Shown here: one piece after another, positions 45,157 to 56,599 of the stretch
Layout of the letters: every line of letters begins with the position of its first letter
Position numbering within the stretch: position 1 is the stretch's first letter
Source: Delphinella strobiligena
Taxonomy: Eukaryota; Ascomycota; Dothideomycetes; Dothideales; Dothioraceae
DNA length: 64,000 nucleotides
Reading direction: 5' to 3'
Assembly (NCBI GenBank): GCA_009982845.1
Contig: JAADKB010000005.1
Span: 62,001-126,000, forward strand
Notes under the pieces: model-generated
What the model saw: the letters and a program-made list of their open reading frames with translations, nothing else
Databases searched by the model: none
What the model was told of the DNA's origin: nothing
Translations under genes and position numbers: made by a program

Positions 45157-45977
45157 CTACTGCAATCTGCCCTCCTTGCTCTCCACATACTCCTTCATGT
45201 GCTCAATAGTGATGACCTTAATGCCATGCTTCTTGCCAAACGCAATCAACTCAGGCGCCCTCATCATGCCCTCACCAGTCCTCTCCCCCCCACTACCAGG
45301 CACATCCACCCCAGCCTCGACAACCTCAGCAATAACACCAACAGCCGGCTCAAAGCCAGCCAACCTAGCCAACTCGACCGCAGCCTCAGTATGACCCTGT
45401 CTCTGCCTCACACCCCCACCCACAGCCCTGAGAGGAACAACATGACCCGGCCTCCGGAAAGCCGTCTTTGTGGTTCCCTTATCGCCCAAAAGCCTGCAGG
45501 TTGTGCTTCTGTCTTTTGCGCTTATGCCCGTCGTCACGTCCTCGGCTGCATCCACAGTGATGGTGTAGGCGGTGCGGTTCGGGTCTGCGTTTGCGTCGGC
45601 GGCGACCATGGGCGGCAGATCGAGGGTGTCGGCGAGAGAGGAGGGGAGGGCGGCGCAGAGGTAGCCGCTGCTGTGGGCGATTAGGAAGGAGGATTTTGCT
45701 GGTGTCAGGGCCGATGCGGCTATTATTAGGTCGCCTTCATTCTCGCGCGTGGGGGAGTCGAGGACGATGAGGAATTCGCCTTTTGCTGTTTGGGTCTGTG
45801 TTAGTGTCGGATTTGTGAGAGCGTGGGGCTTGGTGTTGCGTGGGTGAGAGGAGGGGTAGGAGGGGTAGGAGGGGTAGGTGGGGTGTGTAAGATGATGGTG
45901 GAGAGGAGGCTGCTGTATGTACCAAAGGCTTCGATTGCAGAGGGAATGTCGTCGAATTTGAGATCTGAGTCGGCCAT
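45157..45977 (-). CDS. RIB3: 3,4-dihydroxy-2-butanone 4-phosphate synthase (RIB3), 227 aa, two exons
   Basis: Minus strand, exons 45977-45923 and 45785-45157, joined in phase 1 across a 137-nt intron (GTACAT...AAACAG). This gives MADSDLKFDDIPSAIEAFAK followed by GEFLIVLDSPTRENEGDLII, exactly the family start. The enzyme converts ribulose 5-phosphate to formate and the 4-carbon precursor of riboflavin. The metal/substrate motif ENEGD, the block TGISAKDRSTTCRLL, GHVVPLRA and GHTEAAVELARLAG are all present, so it looks active. The length (227 aa) is normal. The intron contains a tandem repeat that is G-rich on the plus strand. The stop codon lies about 260 bp from the right border of the LINE array, which still leaves the gene intact. 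Confidence 0.95.
45853..45883 (+). repeat. Four evenly spaced GGGG runs inside the RIB3 intron
   Basis: GGGG occurs at 45853, 45862, 45871 and 45880, each separated by five bases (a 9-bp tandem repeat GGGGTAGGA). The G-rich strand is the plus strand, i.e. the template strand for RIB3. Such a layout could fold as a G-quadruplex. Confidence 0.7.
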
Positions 45978-46872
45978 TGTGTGTGGTATGCTCTGTGCAG
46001 TTGTGACAGCGCTCTTTGCTCCTGGTCTGGAGTGTTTGTGTGTCGAGCAATTGGTTGCAAGAAGAGTTTAGGTAATGTAATGTAGACTCCAAAGGTATCA
46101 CGCGCAAGATTTCCGTGCTTCGCTCCTTTCACTACTCGTATACTTTCACTGTGTGCGAGGCTTGTTTGTTCAATTGAGAATGATTGACTGCACTCAATTG
46201 AATTCTAGCGTCAAGTTTAGTGTGTATGACGTGCTTGGTAAGCTTGGTATACAGCCATATCTCTCACTTTCTTTCACGAGCTATGATGACTCCAACTATC
46301 CGACAAGTGCCATAGTGGGGCACCTCCGCCAGCGGTCGCCGGCAGGCTGTAGCACGCAACGAGCCATGACTCAAAAATCTTGGTTAAACCCCGATATGCC
46401 GGTCCGCCTTGAACCCCGAGAATCACTATTAATTACCCTACTTTTGTTTTGCAAGACAGTTTCACTGCTCTCGGGCTGTCGGCCTTAATATTATCAAAGT
46501 GATTGCCATGTGAAAAGGCTCACTCCGAGACTCCGGGTGGCTTGCAGCACACCCACTGCTGCGAGAAAGAATTTGAGACATTGTGTCGGTTGATGCCTGA
46601 TGGCCCGATCACAGACTTTTGTCCAAATGTTCATTCATCTTGAAAAGACAAAGGGTAAATTGTTGAATTTGATATAATTATAAGTCTTTGATTCTGAATA
46701 TGTCTTGGGCAATAATTAAAGTATTAGATAAAAGAAATCGGCACCTCGCGAGTCTCAGGCCTGTGATACCGACAATACCTCCTCGATCCATCCATGCAGT
46801 TCGAAAATTACAAACAATTAAATTCGCATCATCTGAGCAACAGCATCTCATGATAGAAGAAAAACGATGCGC
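45978..46872. other. Intergenic region between RIB3 and the secreted-protein gene
   Basis: About 0.9 kb holding the RIB3 promoter and the 3' trailer of the next gene. The open frame at 46153-46488 has no recognisable product. No RNA gene was seen. Confidence 0.45.
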
Positions 46873-48633
46873 TTAGCAAATTCCAAAGCTGCTGTCAACC
46901 TCGAGACTGAAGGTCCAGGACTGCTTGCACTCGTAATGGTCATTGCCGGAGTAGCCGCCCGAGTAAGTAGCATATGAAGCCTGAACCTTCTCGTTCTACA
47001 AGTTACAGTAGGTACCGAAGGGAGACCCGTTCTTGTGAAGGTAGTAGGAATTGAATGACTTGCATGGGGTGAACGAGTGAAGACCCTTGCTGACGGCGGC
47101 TTTCTGATTGGCGAGATTCTGTGCCCAGGCATAGTCGGCGCAGAGCTGGGCGTTGAATGGTCCTGGGAAGAACTTGCTGCCCATCCAATTCTTGGTCGAG
47201 TCGATGGCCTTGCCACCACAATTGGTTCCGGTTCCCCAAGATGCCGCTCTGGAGCCAGTGCTGGAACCTGACGAGCTGGAGGAGGCAGAGCTGGTGACAG
47301 CAGGCATAGAAACAGAAGCAGAAGTGACGGAAGAAGTAGAGCTAGAGATGGCCACAGAGGTTGACGTGGCACTAGCGAAAGTGATAGGAGCAGTAGAAGA
47401 TCCGGTGGCAGCAACAGCGGAGCTGCTAGATGAGATGCTGCATACCGGAACTGTGTCGTTGGTCTTGTCGTAGCCGTTCGAGGCGGTGATGACGGTGTGG
47501 AACTGCTCGCGGTACTCACCGTAGTTCACTGCCTCAGAAGAATCGAGGCTGGATCCCCAAAGTGTACACTTGTAGTTCGTGATTGATGCAGGGTCAGGAC
47601 ACCAGTATCCCCAAACTGTGGAAGCAGTGCTGTCGTTGGCAGATGGATTGACGGATGGGTCACGCTCAATGTAGAGGTTGAAAGAAGTGCAGAGATTAGT
47701 CTTGTCGCAAAGGGAGGCGCACTCGGTGGTGTTGTAAGAGGTGAGAGTGTAGAGACCAATGTAAGAGGCGGCATTAACGGAAGCGTTCAAGTCGCGGAAA
47801 ACTTGTGTGTACTCAACACCCTGTTCAGAACTAGCGACGACAGACGGTGCAGCAGATGCCTCGGCGTGAAATGGAGCGTAAGATTCGAATGCAGCAACAG
47901 TGTCGGGGCTTGGGACCGGGCCATAGCCGCCGGGTTGTGGACTACAAGGATCTTCGGGGTTGATGAACCCACAGTAGGTACCGGCCTCGATCGAAGTTGC
48001 ACATTCAGTAGAGGAGGTAGTTGTGCTGGTACCAGAAGAAGTCTGAATGGTAGAGCTGGCAGTGATGCTGATAGAATCCTCCTGTTCGACAGACGACGAC
48101 CGTTGTGCAGCAACTGAGAAAGAGGAGCCGGCTGTGGAGGAAGACCATGAGGTGGCAATTGATGAAGAGGAAGAAGCTTTGGAAGAGGTCGATGGGGTGA
48201 CAGCTGAGGAGGTAGGGACAGCAGAGGATGTGTGGATCAAAGAAGACCACGAGCTTGTTACGGCAGGAGAGGTCATCTTGACGGTTGCTGCTGTGGTAGA
48301 GGTCTCGCAATCCTTGCTAGTGGTGCTGGTGGAAGGAGTGGCGGGACAGATTTTCCAGAGAACGCAGTTCCAGTACTCAATAGTGCCGAAAATCAGGCCA
48401 AGAGTACGCTTCTCGACATCACGCTTTGTAACCCCAGAAGCTGCAGCAGTTGCAGTCGTAGTTATATTAACAGTACTCTGGAGAGTGACAGTCTGGTTGA
48501 GGGCGACACCGCTGTGACCAGATTGGACAGCGGGAGCAGCAGAGATCTGGGCAAAGTCAAGCTGCTGAGGAGCAGGTGAGGCAGCTACAAGACCAGCAAG
48601 AGCCGCAGCAGAAAGGAGTGGTGTAGTACGCAT
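46873..48633 (-). CDS. Secreted Ser/Thr-rich protein with an in-frame TAG followed by 40 more codons
   Basis: The ATG at 48633 opens a 545-codon frame ending in TAG at 46998-46996. The same frame then runs 40 further codons to TAA at 46875-46873. A signal peptide is clear (MRTTPLLSAAALAGLVAASP), followed by a dibasic site (VTKRDVEKRTLG), a Ser/Thr-rich linker, and two Cys-containing domains: about residues 205-390 (e.g. ECASLCDKTNLCTSFNLYIE) and 460-545 (NCGGKAIDSTKNWMGSKFFP, CKSFNSYYLHKNGSPFGTYC). The segment after the TAG (YATYSGGYSGNDHYECKQSW) reads as the natural end of the second domain, since similar blocks follow the first domain's CTLWGSS part. It is probably an extracellular or wall protein. 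I do not know a named family or function. Confidence 0.75.
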
Positions 48634-51600
48634 CTCGTGGCACCTCTTGAACGAGTCTAAATGAGTGGATATGAGTGAATGATCCTGTCAAAGGAGTTCA
48701 GAGTGTGCAGGCTACATATATACTTGATCCGATGTCACTCGATCACTTGAGACCATTTGAACTTCTTCCTGATCAAAGCATTCGGCTGGAGCAATCTCTC
48801 CGAGGTTGAATCTGAATAGCCTGTGAGACTTCCCCAGAGGATCACTGATACGGTGTGCTCGCGGGCCATGGCTTCAACGCCAAAGTAAAGCCAAGTCAGA
48901 TGATATGCAAGAAGAGCATCTTGTTCGGAAAGTCTTCCGCTACCACATGCCATATGTGTGCTTGACCCGGAGACTTTCCTGCGATCAGTGAATCGCATTT
49001 TAGTTCAGAAGAAGAAGACGTCGTCGACACGGAGACTATTGAAGGTCAAGTCAGATTGTCGGATGAAAACCTTTCTGTGCAAAGGTTACCATGCGAACAT
49101 GTATCCACGAGTCATAATGCTTCATGGGATGGCGTACCATGGAAGCATACACAAGCCCAGCGTCATAGCCTACGGGCGAACACATTCACGTGCGCCCGTT
49201 GCAGCCTTCGGGAGATTGCCCATCGTAGGAACGCCACCACGGGCCGACAAGGGCAAGAGCAGTGACCTCGCTGCCCTCTGGTGGTGTCGTTGTCTCCTAC
49301 CTTACCATCAAAGTCAACCAACAAGACTACCTTACCTTAATGTTGGGGTTAAATGATCTGCTGCTATTCTTGGCAGGTACATGGGGCCGAGGGGGGCAGG
49401 GTCCATAAGATGGCTCTTCCGCCGTGTTAGCTTGAAAGCTTTTTGCAGATCTTCTACAAATTCATCACAAAGAATCGCCTCGACTTGCATCGGATTGAAG
49501 CTCGCTGCAGATCTCTCTATTGACTACTGCAGGTACTGCTCACTATTGGACCGTGCCGCTGCGGAGGCTTTGTTACTTGTAGAAGAATAAGATCTTGTAC
49601 CCTTCTTACAGCTTCTTTCGGCACAGGCAGAGACATTCGCAACCATTGAGCTCTGATCGGGAGAAGCACATTCAGGCTATAAGCAGCACGGTGGGATGCT
49701 CCAGCTCTTCTAGATCACAAATTTCTTCGAAATGTCTTAATGGCGTTTTGAAGCTCCAGCCACACTGTTACATGCCTACTAAAGTGGCATGAAGTCCCAG
49801 GTGGAGAGGTATTCCTCGCATCTCAAAGACATCGTTTTATTGAAGTCTTAGGTCTCACGAGATATCTAATTGTGCTAGTTGATGTTACGCCAATGACCTT
49901 TTATCAGAACTATTGCAGCAACATTTTAACCACACGCGGCGGACTACATAGTCCGAGCGACATGTCGATTGGTCCTCGCCGATACTCATCAGCCTTGATT
50001 CATGTCGCCGAGCTTATGACGGCGCCGATTTTCTCCAGATAAACCTAAAAGACCGCATTTCCACCTCTAGCTGGTATTCCATGGCATGCTGTTGTATCCT
50101 GCTTCTGATGGCGAGTCAGGCGATTCTCATGACGGCATAACTATCTTGGTAGGTCCACTAATCTTGATAACAACCACGCCCAGTGTTTCCTTGGACGGAA
50201 TGACTTCAGCATACCACCGATAGTTCCATTGATCATCAGATTGCAGACTACTAGCGCTGTTCCCAGATTCCTGTTACGATTGACCTTTGTGTCGAGCCTT
50301 GGAGACAAACTCGAAGTTTAATCATTGTTCGATGGACTGACCGGCATTTCGTTGCCGATTCTACCTTCGAATGATACGAGCTTCAACATTGCTATATAAT
50401 GTCACACATTCTATTTCATGATGCTTGATGGCTCGTATCCTTATTGGAAATCCCTTCGAGTGGTTCCTTTCCTTGGCTAACAGCACGTAGAGATATGATA
50501 GAGCATAACGGAGATTACATAGACGCCACAGGTCCATTGATGTACACTATTGGCAATATATCCTCCGATCTTCGATTGTATTTCCTCAAATGCATCGCTC
50601 GATCCATTCTCTATGACGCATGTCACCAGATCTCACGTTATACCTGCTTATCGCTTTGTATTGACAGCAAAATTCTTCCAATAAGCTAGCGTATCCTGGT
50701 TATGAGTTCATGGTATCCGTGTGGCCTGACTCTCATCTGTCAACAAGATCTCGCTATGAAACATCAAGGGCAAGAGTCTTTATCCTACTACTGTAATTAC
50801 GACTTTCCATGACGTTGGAAACTAAAATATGACCTTCGGTCCACTCCCAGGAGATATTCTTTGGCAGATGAAAAGTTTCAGGCCTAGCGAACAATCGCTT
50901 CTAGCGTTACTGTATTTGTACGCGATTGTCGGAAATGACATATTCGGTAGGGCGACCCTGTTCATGTTGGATGATAACATGCTCACCAAGTCTACAAAAA
51001 TATGCTATATTGCCTGCGTATATCCTACTCCTAATCCATCCAACTAGTGTAAAGAACGACAGCATTGAACGACGAAATAGCTGGATCATCGCAAGATGCC
51101 TCCAAAACCTTATCTTATTGATTTGGTTCAACGCTATGACTGAGAGTATACACGCCTAACCTTTGTTGTCCAGATTGGTTCGCTGCTCTTTATCACTGTA
51201 CATGCTACTACTCCCTGAAGACATGCGGATCGCTTTAGCTGTTGGCGGCCTGAATAGATTCGTGCTCGAAAGCTGCTCGATACAGAATATATGTTACCTT
51301 ACTTCCAAAATTCAAGCACATGGCACCAGCATGCGACTTCCTTAGTGAGCATTGGAACTGGGAAGACGACGCCAGAAACTAGTTGAAAGCACATCACATA
51401 ATTTCTTGCGCAGTGGCGTGTTTACGACGGGACATCTAGTAGGACAGGCTTAATCCATCCAAAATCAGCAATGTCTCCAGGTATGCACTAACCACGTTGC
51501 TTGGACACGAATAGGCAAAACCAGATAAGTGATCAAGACATCACAATGAAAGTGATACAGGTTGCACAACAAAAACACAACAAAAACAGATCTACGAGGG

Positions 51601-51891
51601 GTGAAATAAGATATTAAGTCGCAGATCTGATCAATCTCGCGATCCCCTCCATATAACAAACAATCCCAGTCTGCTTTTCCCCTCATCAAAACAAGACAGA
51701 ACGGATAGCAACCAAGGAAAAGAGCAAACATTGAACATCTCCAGTATGATCGAAAAGCCTTTATATCATCTCCACCTCATCCCATCCATCAATTACGTTT
51801 CCAAAACACAATGCGATAGACTTCCAAAACCCGACTTTGTGCGCGTGAGCCATTAGTGTCTCTTCTCGACTTTAGTTAACAAATTGACATC
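48634..51891. other. Gene-poor region, 3.3 kb
   Basis: Open frames up to 132 codons (48958-49356) occur, but none shows a domain, codon bias or splice support. The DNA from about 49.8 to 51.4 kb is somewhat AT-rich but not RIP-like. No tRNA, LINE remnant or repeat was recognised. Confidence 0.4.
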
Positions 51892-53205
51892 TCAGTTGAA
51901 GAAATCTTTCAACGTCTTTGCGGCCCAGCTCAAGGTGTCAGCAAGCCAGGCATCTTTCTGTGTACTGGTAGCAGTTGTCGTTGACGCAGTAGTGCTAGCC
52001 TGTGCCGGGAGTTGAGGAGTAGCCGCCACGGTGTAGGTAAGAAGGGTAGAGAGCATGGCAGAGGTAGCAGAAGCGACAGCAGCTTCTTTCTTGGTGGTGC
52101 TAGTGACGGATTGAGTAGCTGATGGCGTGGCAGTCTCGACAGCGACAGTAGATGACGGCGGGGGCGTGGCTGTCTCGACGCCACCGGTACCTTCATCGGT
52201 CTCTCCTGCTGTAGCTGCGGCGACTGCTGCGCTGATAGCTGAGAGGATGCTGGCTTCTGATGGGTCGGAGGCGTTGAAGGATGACGTGTCAGCCAGACTG
52301 GTGATCTGAGCAATCGCTGAGGAGAGAGCGGTGACGTTCTTTGCTGTGATAGTCGTGACTGTGCTGTTTGACGCCCCTGAGGTACCGTTGGTGCTGGAGG
52401 TGGTGTTTGCCGCTGCTCCGCCAATGCTTGTGATTTGGGCGATTGCTGCACTTATGACCGCGGAGTAGTCGCTGGTTGTGCTTGTACTGATTGACGTGTC
52501 CAAAGGCAATGGGCTGACAGTCTCCGTGATGATTATGGGAGTGCTTGCGTTCGCGGTAGCATTGCTGGTCACCCAAGCAGCGCCAGTACCAGTGCCGGTC
52601 GGACCAGTAGGTTGGGGAGCTGACGACTGCGTATTATTCCCGTACGGCGCACTGTCAAAGCTTGATGCGGAGCTGATGGCAGCTACATTGACGGGCGCAA
52701 TTACAGAAGAGGCTGGTGCATAGGCAAAAAGACTGGTGGGCTCACTCGAACTGCCGGCGGTGTCGAGTGATGCAATCGACGAGAAGAATGAGGTTGTTGA
52801 TCCGCCAGCAACGTTGGAAGTAGCCACAGAGGAGGCGACGACGCTGGGAACAAGCCAAGCAGGGAGGCTACCAGAAGGCGCCGATCCAGTTGGCGCTACC
52901 GTGCCTGACGAAGTATAGGTGCCGTTCCAATATCTGGTGTCAGCAAGGATGCTTGTGGAAAGACTAGCTGCTGAAGGTATGTAGCCTGCAGGAGATGTCG
53001 ACGAAAGGCTTGCTGTGGAGGTGTTCAACGGAGCAGGCTTGACCGTCACAGTGATAGTGGTGGTGCCGTTTGTTGGAGGAGAAGTGGCAATTGCTGCGCT
53101 TGAAGCTGTACTACTGCCGAAGCCTGCTCCGTATCCATAATTTTGTGCAAGAGCCATATCGTGGAAGAACATGGCGAAAAGAAAAAGAGGCGAGGTTGAG
53201 GACAT
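51892..53205 (-). CDS. Secreted Ser/Thr/Ala-rich low-complexity protein, 437 aa
   Basis: Single exon from the ATG at 53205. The N-terminus (MSSTSPLFLFAMFFHDMALA) is a signal peptide. The rest is dominated by Ser, Thr, Ala, Val and Pro with many potential O-glycosylation sites and N-glycosylation sequons, and lacks cysteines and any catalytic motif. The blocks SAVISAAIAQITSIGGAA and LSSAIAQITSLADTSS are an internal duplication of about 15 residues. The end (DAWLADTLSWAAKTLKDFFN) is a short amphipathic helix, not a GPI signal. It is probably a heavily glycosylated extracellular or wall protein; the function is unknown. Confidence 0.7.
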   Translation of the reverse strand: MSSTSPLFLFAMFFHDMALAQNYGYGAGFGSSTASSAAIATSPPTNGTTTITVTVKPAPLNTSTASLSSTSPAGYIPSAASLSTSILADTRYWNGTYTSSGTVAPTGSAPSGSLPAWLVPSVVASSVATSNVAGGSTTSFFSSIASLDTAGSSSEPTSLFAYAPASSVIAPVNVAAISSASSFDSAPYGNNTQSSAPQPTGPTGTGTGAAWVTSNATANASTPIIITETVSPLPLDTSISTSTTSDYSAVISAAIAQITSIGGAAANTTSSTNGTSGASNSTVTTITAKNVTALSSAIAQITSLADTSSFNASDPSEASILSAISAAVAAATAGETDEGTGGVETATPPPSSTVAVETATPSATQSVTSTTKKEAAVASATSAMLSTLLTYTVAATPQLPAQASTTASTTTATSTQKDAWLADTLSWAAKTLKDFFN

Positions 53206-54119
53206 GATATCTTAAGTGAACGACTGAAGAGCGACAGCTCTTACTGAGGGTAAGACGTAGTAAAGAGTGACTGGTCACGTAGGACGGCGCGAGTACAATA
53301 AAATGGAAGGGAGCAGTGGATATAGTTATTGTTCGAGACGAGGCCTCTCACACTTACCGAGCAATAGGGCAATATTGCTGTCTCGTTAAGCGGCCTACCA
53401 TGATGTTACTAAAACTGGATCCGATGCAATGTAAATCACCCTAAACGCTGCTTAGAGACGGCGAGTGATAGGAAACTGCCCTGGCGTCTTCGCGCTGGTG
53501 TTTCGGGTCTACCTGCAGCCGAGCTTTCGGACTTCTGGTGTTTGCAAGGCCGCTCTGGGACGCAGAACTGCCAGCGGTACAATTCATCGTATCGTAGGTA
53601 ACCCTGCAGCATAGCGGTGTAACGAAGACTAGCAATTCTGTGTCATTCCCAAGCAAGGCTTCATCAATGGGTGGAATAATATTTCAAATCATTGAACAAC
53701 GCAGCAGTATCATCAACTAAAGCACGAGCGTGTTTGAGAGGCTTGTTGAGGAGAGTGAATGTAGAGGGGAATGGAGGGTCCGTGACTGAAAAGTGGAGGA
53801 AGCTGGAGATCTCCCGCGGCCGCACCATTGCATATTCTGAAACACCATGCGCTTTTAGCCTGGCTTGGCTTCAGCTTGTTGTTGCGACTTGGAGCTTGAT
53901 TCGATGTACGCAGAATGCTAGTTCGACATCAATGAGGTTCTCTTGGTCTCTTCCGGCGCGCCTTTGAGACTGTAATGAAGAATTATCTCCGAGTGAGCGC
54001 CTTGCAAGTCGCTGAGGCAACGGTAGGGTCATTACAAAGGGGGGCGCAGGCTTACTTGCGTTCTTAATCTCCGTGGCAGCTCAACGTGGGGGAATCAAGG
54101 AGAACTCGATCCATATTGC
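53206..54119. other. Intergenic region, 0.9 kb
   Basis: Promoter of the secreted-protein gene (left part) and 3' trailer of the F-box gene (right part). The frame at 53692-53967 has no recognisable product. Confidence 0.45.
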
Positions 54120-55943
54120 TTATTGATTGTGCTTCCATCGTTCGTCCAACCCGGCGAAACACGAGGTCTGACCCTGCGTCTCATCTACTCCTCGTTGTGA
54201 CCGCAGCTTCATAGCTTCTGTGGAACCCTCTGAACCTTGCGAGTACATGGCCAAATTGAGCACATCATTCTTGCTCTTGTAATACGCCGGCAGGCGGACA
54301 GCTCCTGACTTTGCTTTTCCGCTTTCAATCGAGCCAGTAAAAGTGGGATCAGGGTTTCGATCAGAGAGTGAAGAGAAATTGAACTCGACAACAGCGTTTT
54401 CCACTCCAGCGTAGATGAAAGGGGAGGTCGAAGAAGGAGAAGTCAAGCTGTAAACAGAGCCTTCGGCACTCCTGCGCATCCAACTGTTCGGACCCCTCCA
54501 TGAAGAGTGTGCATAGCGTTCTCGAGGATTAATGAATATGTTCCAATCGTCTTTGCTCCAGTCTGCATTCCTGTCATTCCCGATCTCGGCATGGTCATGC
54601 TGACTGCCACCTGAAACACGCAGATCGAAAATCTTCAACAGACAATGCCTCGACGTGCCTGCAACTATCTTGTCTCTGCCACGCGATAGGAGGGAATATA
54701 TCGCGGCATCATCAGTCGGATCCCGGTACATGACTTCGTAGGGTGAAGGAGAGCGCAGATCATGCAATCGTATCACACCATCGTAGCCTCCGCTCATGAA
54801 GTTGTTTCCATCACCTGGACCACCATTGGCATCCACAAGAGGTTCAACTGGGTATATGGAAGATGCTCTGACCGGTCCCAGTGGATCGGCATTTCCACTG
54901 AGCCCAATCTTCCTGATAGGCTCTTCGACGATACCTTCAGGTCTGACCTCGAAGACATTCACAGGCTCGATAGAAGGCCCTAAACCTACAACAAGTCGTT
55001 TGGGATCCAAGAAACGGGTTGACCAAATTCGACAACCTCGCTTGCCTTGTGGTATGGCATCGATTTCGGAGACAGGCGCAATTTTGAACTTGCCTTCTTC
55101 TACCTTGTATAGAGAAATTTTGGAGTCAGAAAGGTTAGCAGCTAGTAGAGGCCCGGATCTTTCGCTATGTCCAGAACCAGGACACAGCGAAGTGGACCGC
55201 ACTGGCACGCCATTGGTGACAAAGTATGTCTTGATGGGGCCGCTTTCCTCAGTCGGTATCTGGATCAGTTGCAAGTCACCATTGGCAGTACCAATGACAA
55301 TCTGTTCTGTTACGTCCAGCAAGTTGTCATCTTGATCTTTTATTCGATCTGATTTCAATATTTTCACGCTCGTGATGTCGTCTCTTCCTTCCATGGAGCT
55401 GAAAGGCCTATACGACCACCACCGTATGCGAGTGCCGACCGAATCATACAAATCTCGACGCTTCTCGGGTGATGCCTCGCGGAATGCTTGCTCGGTTGCG
55501 GCATTTCGCACTCTTATTCTTACAACAAGCTCGGCACCTGCACTCCAGGCTACGACTTCACGACGATGACTCCATGCACCACCGAACCGTTGGTAGCTGT
55601 CAACTGCAGGCTGGAAGCCCATGGTTTGCCCTCCCGGTCTCTTCCATCTTCTCACTTGCTGACCGGTTGAAGCAGCAATGACGTCGCCTGCTGGCTCGAG
55701 ATACTGTGCGATGAAGGCTCGACGCTGCCAATTGCGAGCCAGCGTCGTAAGCGAATGAGCGGCATCTCTCCAGTACGGGGGATAATTCAGCGAGGGAAAA
55801 TTTGTTTGTGTGAATGTGCGCCAGCCTTCCTTTTCCACAAATTCGTGGAGAGCGCGAGAACTTTGTGACAGGTGGCTAATGGATGTGGTTGGCGAGTATG
55901 AAACGACCTGATTAAGCAGCTCCGTCGGGAGATCTGCTAGCAT
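54120..55943 (-). CDS. F-box protein with WD40-like repeats, 607 aa
   Basis: Single exon from the ATG at 55943. Residues 1-50 form an F-box (LADLPTELLNQVVSYSPTTS, LSQSSRALHEFVEKEGWRTF). The rest has the beta-rich pattern of WD repeats, including a good unit FMSGGYDGVIRLHDLRSPSP, another at IVAGTSRHCLLKIFDLRVSG, and SVKILKSDRI...IVIGTANGDLQLIQIP. F-box proteins link substrates to SCF ubiquitin ligases through Skp1; the WD part would bind the substrate. The substrate is unknown. The length and single-exon structure are usual for this fungal group. Confidence 0.85.
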   Translation of the reverse strand: MLADLPTELLNQVVSYSPTTSISHLSQSSRALHEFVEKEGWRTFTQTNFPSLNYPPYWRDAAHSLTTLARNWQRRAFIAQYLEPAGDVIAASTGQQVRRWKRPGGQTMGFQPAVDSYQRFGGAWSHRREVVAWSAGAELVVRIRVRNAATEQAFREASPEKRRDLYDSVGTRIRWWSYRPFSSMEGRDDITSVKILKSDRIKDQDDNLLDVTEQIVIGTANGDLQLIQIPTEESGPIKTYFVTNGVPVRSTSLCPGSGHSERSGPLLAANLSDSKISLYKVEEGKFKIAPVSEIDAIPQGKRGCRIWSTRFLDPKRLVVGLGPSIEPVNVFEVRPEGIVEEPIRKIGLSGNADPLGPVRASSIYPVEPLVDANGGPGDGNNFMSGGYDGVIRLHDLRSPSPYEVMYRDPTDDAAIYSLLSRGRDKIVAGTSRHCLLKIFDLRVSGGSQHDHAEIGNDRNADWSKDDWNIFINPRERYAHSSWRGPNSWMRRSAEGSVYSLTSPSSTSPFIYAGVENAVVEFNFSSLSDRNPDPTFTGSIESGKAKSGAVRLPAYYKSKNDVLNLAMYSQGSEGSTEAMKLRSQRGVDETQGQTSCFAGLDERWKHNQ

Positions 55944-56599
55944 TGCGATACAGGTCTTAGACTCAATGAAAGACGAGGCAATTTACTTTACTGTGTCCTT
56001 GGGAAGCCGTCTCACATTGAGCGGTAGAATGTGAAACGAATAACAATGAATGACGTAATTGTTGCTTCTCCGCTGAATCTCCCAAGCAGGTGCCTTATCA
56101 TGCCCATGTGCTTGGCAGTATAAATACATCTGCTAAACGCAATGGAAGGTTCACGTTCCAGACTCGAATATACTTTGCGAATCCTTCTAGTCAATCACCG
56201 AGACTGCGGATGGCTCTCTCCTTTGATGTTTGCTCTCTGCGTGGTGTTTCTCGCATATCGCTAAATTTAACTCGCTTGCAAACTCCTCCCTATCAAAGAT
56301 CCCAAATGCCCATCCGACCTTCGCGTTCTCCGCCATCTGGATACTGTGGATGAGATATATCGGCAAAGAAAATTTAACGGTATGGGAGGCCCATAAACGT
56401 CTCGGCCCTATGACAAGGCTTGGGCCGGCCAAATGAAATTAATATTATTAGCGTCAATTGTGTGGATGGAGGAATCCGATCTGTAATTATAATAAGTGCC
56501 AACGGGGAACGCCCACGACCAAGCCACAAACGCCTCCTAGGTATGTAACAAGGTACAAAGTACAACAAAGGCTTTCCCAGACTAAGGTAGCTTTCCAAG
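55944..56599. other. Intergenic region before the P450 pseudogene
   Basis: About 650 bp with short overlapping frames on both strands and no recognisable gene. Contains the promoter of the F-box gene. Confidence 0.4.

Noticed and set aside
47077..48579. Several open frames antisense to the secreted protein
   Set aside because: They mirror the repetitive Ser/Thr codons of the real gene on the other strand.
48958..49356. 132-codon open frame
   Set aside because: No domain, no codon or splice support.
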